From assembly GCA_026692885.1 (NCBI GenBank), contig JAPLNJ010001155.1, forward strand, positions 1 through 5,930: a DNA stretch of 5,930 nucleotides, read 5' to 3'. Made by a program: the position numbers and the translations under genes. Shown here piece after piece: positions 1 through 4,321 of the stretch. Under the pieces are notes generated by a model. It was not told the origin of the DNA and did no database searches. It saw nothing but the letters and a program-made list of their open reading frames with translations. Position 1 is the stretch's first letter. Every line of letters begins with the position of its first letter. The DNA comes from Planctomycetota bacterium (lineage in GTDB: Bacteria; Planctomycetota; Planctomycetia; Pirellulales; Pirellulaceae).

Positions 1-2833
1 GGTCCGGCTGAGGCATCGCCCACAGCCGCACGTTGTGGTCGTAGCCCGCCGTGACGAAGCACCGGCCATCCGCGGAGAAGGCCACGCTGCGGCAGCCCTC
101 CGGATGCACGGCCGGGCAGGGCTGCTGACGCCACTCGGGAAGCGACCACAGTTGGCACTCGCGCACGCCCCGGCCGACCAACGCCAGTTGCTGCCGCGGA
201 TCGAACGCGGCAACCACCGTGGCCAGCGTCGTCAGCGGCGGCCGTTCGACGTCATGCCTGGGATGAACCACAGCCAAGCCATTGGTCCCGCCCACCAGTA
301 GCTCCCCGTCCGTCGAGATGGGTTCCAGGCAGTAGATCACGCCGACGGGCGACGGAATTTCGCGGGCCAACTGGCGGGCATCGACTTCCCAGACGCCGAG
401 TTTCTCCTTCTCCGCCCGCGTCACCAAGTGGCGGCTATCCTCGGTGAACCGCGGGGCCACAAAGGTCCAGGTCGTGTTCGTGCGGTGCGGGCCTTCACAC
501 GTGGGGGCCGTCTGTGACGCCGTCACGGCGAACAGGCGGAACCGGTCGTCGGCAGCGCCCGTCACCAGATATCGGCTGTCCGAGCTGAACACCAGACACT
601 GAATCGGCGCGGGGTGTGGCCAGGGCGGTCCGGTGAAATCCTGCCGCTCCCCGTCCCAGATCCGCACGGCCCGATAACTGGCAATCGCCAAGTAGCGTCC
701 GCTGGCGTCGAACTCCAGGCGTTGGACCAGCGCAGGTTGGCCATCCGAGCCGACCGCATTCGCCGTAAGTTGGCTCTCCGAGCCGGCCATTCCGGCCGCC
801 CCCGGACCGGCTCGGACAGCCAACCCACAGGGGATCTCCTGCGGCTCCGTCAGTTCCGGGAATTGAAAGAGCGTTACCTTGTCCCACTGGCCAACTGCCA
901 GCCGCTGGCCGTCGGGCGTCCAGGCGAGGGCCTGCGCCGGTGTGGCCGCGGGGGGCAACACCACGGGCTGTTCGGTCTGAGCATCCCACAGCGCGCCAGG
1001 CCAGCCCAGGAAAGGCCGCATCAACACGTAACGCTGGCTCGGATGGATGAAGAGCCGGTCGACGAGGGCCTGGTTGCGAAATACGGCGACGGGCCGCGCG
1101 AGCCGGCGGGCGCCGAGGCGAACCCGGTTGACGCTGGCGCGGAGTTGCGCGGCGCCCGCTGCTTCGTCAGACGATGTCTGCGGCGGCTCGGGTCGGAGCC
1201 CCACGTCACGAGGCGTTCGCTCGGTTTCGAGTTCTTCGTAGATCGACGCGGCGTGGGCGAACCACAGCAACGCCTCGCGGTCCTGCCCATTGTCGGACGC
1301 CTGCAGCCCGTGCGCAGTGAACATGTCGGCCAACGTCAACTGGGCCTGACGCTGCGCCGCTTGAGCCTGATCCCGCGCGACGGCATTTTCTGCCGCCAGC
1401 CCCGCATTGCGGACCGCGAGTTGCTGTCCGGCAATGACCAATAATCGCTGCTGCGCCTCCTGCCTTCGAAAATGGGCTGCCGCCCACAGCGACAGGCTCG
1501 TGCCCAACAGCAGCAAGAGCAGCGCACCGCAGCTCAAGCTGGCGAAACCGGGGTTCTTCCGGCACCACCAGGCGCCCCGTTCCGCCGGACCTACTCGCCG
1601 GGCGCGGATCGGCTCGTCGCGCAGAAAACGCTCCAAATCGGCGGCCAATTCCCCGGCCGAATCGTAACGCCGCGCAGGCTCCTGGTCGATGGCCTTATGG
1701 ACGATCGTCACCAAGTCGCGAGACGCCTCGGGCCGCGTGAGTTCCAGACGCGGTCGCGCGCGATGCACGATCGCCTGCGGCGATGACTCCCCTTCCGATT
1801 CGCCGGCTTCGCGACACCGGTCGCAACCGCTGAGCAGTTCGTAGAGCGTCAAGCCCAAGCCGTAGACGTCGCTGCGTTCATCCCCCTGACCGTCGAAGAC
1901 TTCCGGCGCCATGTAGCGGAGCGTGCCCGCAACGTGACCGTGCTCGGCCGCCACGGATTCGGTTTCCATCAGTCGGGCGAGTCCGAAGTCGGTCAACCAG
2001 GCCGTCCCCTGCGGGTCCAGCAGGATGTTGGACGGCTTGACGTCGTGGTGCAGGACCGCGCGCCCATGGGCGTAGGCCAAGGCCGAGGCGATCTGCTGGC
2101 CAACGCGGGCCACCGTCCGGCAGCGGTCGGCCATCGTTGGTCCCCAGGGTAGGGCGGGAACGGCAGGGCGCACCGCCTCCACCGAACCTCTCCGGTAGGG
2201 GCAGTCGGAGCGGAGGCACTCGTTCTGGAGAATGCGGTCCAGACCTTGGCCAGGCACGAACTGCATGGCCATGTAACGCCAGCCGTCGGACCCGCCGGTG
2301 CCGTAAACCTCGACGATATTCGTGTGGTGCAGGTGGGCGACGACGCGCGCTTCGCGGGCGAACCGCCGGACGCGCTCCGGAGTTGCAGCCAGCAAGGGTG
2401 ACAGAACTTTCAACGCCACCGTCCGGCCCAGGGTCTCCTGGACCGCCTCGTAGATCACCCCCATGCCCCCGCGGCCCACCTCGCGGAGAATTCGGAATTC
2501 GCCCAGCCGCATGCCGGCCCGGAGCCCGCCTTGCCCAGACGCCTCGGTCGTGGCCAGCACCTCGGCAAACACTTGGTCGACGAGCGCCCCGTGCTGCGGA
2601 AACCGCCGACGATACTCATCGAGTTGGGGCGGCGCGCCTTCGGCCAGACGCAATTCCAATTCCACGCCCAGCAAGTCCGTCAGCAGGATTTCGCACCCGT
2701 CCGCTGCGAACTCGTTCAGATAGTGCTCCAGCTGGGGCTGCTGACCGGCCCGCCACGCGGACTCGAAGCGTTCACGCAGCTCGTGGGCTTGGCGATGCCG
2801 GTCGAATTGGTCAAAGGTCTCGTTGGCGGTCAT
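1..2833 (-). CDS. Membrane Ser/Thr protein kinase with C-terminal WD40 repeats (3' end outside window)
   Basis: Predicted to phosphorylate Ser/Thr on target proteins. 944 codons are read with no stop; the C-terminus lies beyond the left edge. Order: an N-terminal helical region (about residues 5-95) of the kind found before planctomycete kinases; a Hanks-type kinase domain (about 113-400) with glycine loop GRGGMG 120-125, ATP-binding Lys142 in VALK, likely helix-C Glu161, catalytic loop HHDVKPSN 262-269, metal-binding DFG 282-284, APE 309-311 and Asp322; one membrane segment (about 430-453) after a basic stretch; an Ala/Gln-rich probable coiled coil (454-500); the segment ALLWFA near 521-526; and about eight WD40-like blades (about 592-940), the last ending GYDHNVRLW. 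Positive charges before the membrane segment suggest kinase inside, propeller outside. Odd point: His263 replaces the usual Arg of HRD. An in-frame ATG at 2914 would add 27 residues; 2833 is preferred because homology-like sequence begins there. Kinase identity is firm; substrate is unknown. Confidence 0.95.
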   Translation of the reverse strand, partial: MTANETFDQFDRHRQAHELRERFESAWRAGQQPQLEHYLNEFAADGCEILLTDLLGVELELRLAEGAPPQLDEYRRRFPQHGALVDQVFAEVLATTEASGQGGLRAGMRLGEFRILREVGRGGMGVIYEAVQETLGRTVALKVLSPLLAATPERVRRFAREARVVAHLHHTNIVEVYGTGGSDGWRYMAMQFVPGQGLDRILQNECLRSDCPYRRGSVEAVRPAVPALPWGPTMADRCRTVARVGQQIASALAYAHGRAVLHHDVKPSNILLDPQGTAWLTDFGLARLMETESVAAEHGHVAGTLRYMAPEVFDGQGDERSDVYGLGLTLYELLSGCDRCREAGESEGESSPQAIVHRARPRLELTRPEASRDLVTIVHKAIDQEPARRYDSAGELAADLERFLRDEPIRARRVGPAERGAWWCRKNPGFASLSCGALLLLLLGTSLSLWAAAHFRRQEAQQRLLVIAGQQLAVRNAGLAAENAVARDQAQAAQRQAQLTLADMFTAHGLQASDNGQDREALLWFAHAASIYEELETERTPRDVGLRPEPPQTSSDEAAGAAQLRASVNRVRLGARRLARPVAVFRNQALVDRLFIHPSQRYVLMRPFLGWPGALWDAQTEQPVVLPPAATPAQALAWTPDGQRLAVGQWDKVTLFQFPELTEPQEIPCGLAVRAGPGAAGMAGSESQLTANAVGSDGQPALVQRLEFDASGRYLAIASYRAVRIWDGERQDFTGPPWPHPAPIQCLVFSSDSRYLVTGAADDRFRLFAVTASQTAPTCEGPHRTNTTWTFVAPRFTEDSRHLVTRAEKEKLGVWEVDARQLAREIPSPVGVIYCLEPISTDGELLVGGTNGLAVVHPRHDVERPPLTTLATVVAAFDPRQQLALVGRGVRECQLWSLPEWRQQPCPAVHPEGCRSVAFSADGRCFVTAGYDHNVRLWAMPQPD

Positions 2834-2974
2834 GGTTTCAGACGCTTCCTCTCTGGTAGGTCGAGTCTCCGACCCGACCCTCGAGCACCGGCGGCATCCA
2901 CATCGCGCGGCCATCCTTCAGGCCGCCTGTCCCACCGCGGGAACAGAGCAGGCGGCGCCGGCCATTGCACGTCC
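2834..2974 (-). other. Spacer between sigma factor and kinase genes
   Basis: This 141-base gap has no terminator-like hairpin followed by a T run, so co-transcription of sigma factor and kinase is likely. The two genes are in the same reading frame across it. It holds a tiny open frame (2965 down to 2918, 15 codons) whose GAGGA ribosome-site-like motif overlaps the sigma stop codon, and an in-frame alternative kinase ATG at 2914. Nothing else is recognisable. Confidence 0.6.
2846..2851 (-). promoter_or_regulatory. Probable ribosome binding site of the kinase gene
   Basis: GAGGAA on the minus strand lies 12 bases before the ATG at 2833. The spacing is longer than ideal, but this is the best purine-rich match near that start and it supports 2833 over the upstream in-frame ATG at 2914. 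Confidence 0.5.
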
Positions 2975-3604
2975 TCAATTTGGAATGGGGTTTTCCCACG
3001 AGGTCTTTTCCTCCCGCTGAATAAACCGCCAAGTCTCGCGGACGAAGTCCAACATCCGCCGGACCGACCACCGCGTGCGTCCCAGCTTGTCGGCGATTTC
3101 CTGGATCGTATAGCCCTCCAGTCGCCACAGTACGACCTGTTCGGTCTGACAGTCACCGAGGAGATTCAACAGCCGGCGACACTCCTCGCCCATCAGGGCC
3201 TCGAACTCCGGTCCCGGATCGCGGCTGGGAAGCAAGTCGAGTTCACAGACGGCGGGCTCGACCTGCGTTGGCAGCGGGGTCACGCGCGGGCCGCCACGCT
3301 TTTGGCGAAACTCCGCCTTCAGCCGATCGCGGGCCTTGCCGAGCGTGATCGCCGCCAGGATGCTCCAGAGTTCGTCGCGGTTCCCGACTTGAGCGTAGCG
3401 CCCTTCGTGTACGCAACGGCAAAACACATCGAAGGCGCTCAGCGCGACGTCCTCCGCATCGTAGGCGGCAGATTGGACCCCCGCCAAACGTTGGCGAGCC
3501 AGTCCGACCAGCCGCGCGAAGAACCGCTCCCAGAGTCGGCGCGCGGCATCTCCATCCTGCTCCCGCAGCTTGCGAAACCAGTGCATCACCGAATCATCCG
3601 TCAT
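2975..3604 (-). CDS. ECF-type RNA polymerase sigma factor (Sigma70_ECF family, planctomycete type)
   Basis: A 209-residue sigma factor that should direct RNA polymerase to a specific promoter set. Region 2 spans about residues 18-100, with the acidic helix YDAEDVALSAFDVFCR at 48-63 and the DELWSILAAIT helix at 77-87. Region 4 (about 140-195) carries the DNA-binding helix-turn-helix, LEGYTIQEIADKLGRT (162-177), followed by the recognition helix around 178-192. The segment QKRGGPRV (101-108) is typical of the linker in planctomycete members. No anti-sigma gene is adjacent; the next gene is the Ser/Thr kinase, an arrangement known for ECF groups in Planctomycetes, where phosphorylation is thought to control activity. 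The frame stays open up to a GTG at 3757, but the added 51 residues do not resemble sigma sequence. The ATG at 3604 has a GAGG motif 8 bases upstream and starts the protein where the family normally starts. Family call is strong; regulon unknown. Confidence 0.95.
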   Translation of the reverse strand: MTDDSVMHWFRKLREQDGDAARRLWERFFARLVGLARQRLAGVQSAAYDAEDVALSAFDVFCRCVHEGRYAQVGNRDELWSILAAITLGKARDRLKAEFRQKRGGPRVTPLPTQVEPAVCELDLLPSRDPGPEFEALMGEECRRLLNLLGDCQTEQVVLWRLEGYTIQEIADKLGRTRWSVRRMLDFVRETWRFIQREEKTSWENPIPN

Positions 3605-3612
3605 GTCCGCAA

Positions 3613-3616
3613 CCTC
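3613..3616 (-). promoter_or_regulatory. Ribosome binding site of the sigma factor gene
   Basis: GAGG on the minus strand, 8 bases before the ATG at 3604. It decides the start in favour of 3604 over the in-frame GTG at 3757. Confidence 0.6.
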
Positions 3617-3704
3617 GTCGGGAAGCCCTACTGTTCTGTCAATGCTAAGAATCAGGGCGCCAGTGGCTCTGCCCGTGCCGCTCCGTCCGATCTTGGCCCA
3701 CGAA

Positions 3705-3721
3705 CACTGGCCGAGCCAGTG
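3705..3721. repeat. Perfect 7-bp inverted repeat with 3-base loop
   Basis: CACTGGC, loop CGA, GCCAGTG. The 9-mer GCCAGTGGC that forms its right arm (3715-3723) occurs again exactly at 3659-3667, 56 bases away. Both copies lie upstream of the sigma factor start, so they could be protein-binding sites for sigma gene control. The hairpin is seen directly; the role is a guess. Confidence 0.5.
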
Positions 3722-3769
3722 GCACCCAACCGGAAGATCAAGCTGGGGGTAAAGCACTAGCCATGTTTC

Positions 3770-3794
3770 GTGAAAAGGGTCCTGTCCCTTTCAC
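3770..3794. repeat. REP-like hairpin element
   Basis: GTGAAAAGGG, loop TCCTGT, CCCTTTCAC: nine base pairs with a single bulged A. Hairpins of this form, A-rich outside and GGG/CCC inside with a TCCTG-type loop, resemble repetitive extragenic palindromes mobilised by REP-associated tyrosine transposases, as I recall them from bacterial genomes. No such transposase lies in the window. It could instead be a chance hairpin or an attenuator; there is no T run after it on either strand to make it a classic terminator. Confidence 0.45.
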
Positions 3795-3935
3795 CAAAGG
3801 CCATTCACCCATGCCGAGCGGCTAGGCTCCCTGCTCCCCCTCGGACGATACCTATCTTGCGTCGGCGGGAAATCGGCGTCAAGAAGACCAGGCACTTTGT
3901 GAGACCACGAGCGCCGAACGCCAGGCTGCCGCTGT

Positions 3936-4029
3936 GGCCGGTCGTGCGTGCTGCGGCCGGTCTCCAGACCGAGCCACGGAGTCGACCGCAGGTCTCCCGA
4001 TTCCCGTGAAACCTTCGGTCGGTGGTTTC
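3936..4029. repeat. Cluster of short GACCG / GGTCTC motifs with nested inverted repeats
   Basis: GGCCGGTC occurs at 3936-3943 and 3955-3962. GGTCTCC occurs at 3959-3965 and 3991-3997. GGTCT-CC-AGACC (3959-3970) is a perfect small palindrome. GACCG on one strand or the other occurs five times (3939-3943, 3958-3962, 3967-3971, 3984-3988, 4016-4020). GAAACC/GGTTTC (4008-4013 and 4024-4029) forms a further stem. The density suggests a degraded intergenic repeat unit rather than random sequence; the family is not identified. Confidence 0.45.
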
Positions 4030-4049
4030 GGCGGGCGGGGACGGAGACT

Positions 4050-4081
4050 CGCGCCGAGCGCCGGACCCGCGCCGAGCGCCG
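4050..4081 (+). repeat. 14-bp direct repeat, 18-bp period
   Basis: CGCGCCGAGCGCCG is found exactly at 4050-4063 and 4068-4081, separated by four bases. This is a short tandem-like duplication in GC-rich intergenic DNA. It may be replication slippage or paired operator sites. Confidence 0.55.
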
Positions 4082-4246
4082 CTGACGCTTCCAGTGAACA
4101 TGCGTCCCTCAGCTGGAACAACCGTGGGCGCTACCGCCGGGAGACCTGTTCACCGTTCCGGACGGTTTCCTGCAGCCACAGCGCGGCGTTTAGGAATTCT
4201 CCGCAATTTCGGCCGGATTTCCCGCCAGCTTTCGCAGCAGTGTCCT

Positions 4247-4252
4247 TATACC
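4247..4252 (+). promoter_or_regulatory. Weak candidate -10 element for the LEPR-motif gene
   Basis: TATACC lies 70 bases before the ATG in the most AT-rich part of the intergenic region. No convincing -35 hexamer is found about 17 bases upstream, so this is a weak suggestion only. Confidence 0.18.
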
Positions 4253-4308
4253 TTTTGCGTCTTTGCGCAGTGACTGCATTACTAGCGGTTACCCCCTTGG
4301 TCCGTTGT

Positions 4309-4313
4309 GAGGA
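4309..4313 (+). promoter_or_regulatory. Ribosome binding site of the LEPR-motif gene
   Basis: GAGGA, 8 bases before the ATG at 4322. Good match and spacing; it fixes the start, which also agrees with the distance of the LEPR motif from the N-terminus. Confidence 0.75.
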
Positions 4314-4321
4314 ATCCCAGG

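Larger units (their letters stand above)
3605..4321. other. Divergent intergenic region, no gene seen
   Basis: About 717 bases separate the sigma factor (leftward) from the LEPR-motif gene (rightward), so promoters for both should lie here. Open frames in it have no family resemblance, overlap one another, and look like chance frames of GC-rich DNA. What can be seen is repeat structure: a perfect 7-bp hairpin (3705-3721), a REP-like hairpin (3770-3794), a cluster of GACCG and GGTCTCC motifs (3936-4029) and a 14-bp direct repeat (4050-4081). The last 130 bases before 4322 are relatively AT-richer, as expected near a promoter. Confidence 0.7.

Noticed and set aside
614..1444. 276-codon plus-strand open frame
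   Set aside because: It lies antisense to the WD40 and linker part of the kinase, whose frame has continuous domain sequence. A shadow of GC-rich codons.
2834..2914. 27-residue N-terminal extension of the kinase from ATG 2914
   Set aside because: The extension is Cys/Arg-rich and unlike the start of related kinases; the ATG at 2833 has its own ribosome-site match. Not fully excluded.
3637..3642. TTGACA on the minus strand as a -35 box for the sigma gene
   Set aside because: No -10-like hexamer at the right distance, and the start codon is only 32 bases downstream, leaving almost no room for a promoter.
3605..3757. Longer sigma factor starting at GTG 3757
   Set aside because: The 51 extra residues do not resemble the family, and the ATG at 3604 has a better ribosome site.
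2531..3760. 409-codon plus-strand open frame
   Set aside because: Antisense to both the sigma factor and the kinase N-terminus and spanning the gap between them; no family resemblance.
4113..4117. GGAAC on the plus strand as an ECF-type -35 element for the LEPR gene
   Set aside because: No fitting -10 sequence 16-17 bases downstream; single 5-mers are common by chance.
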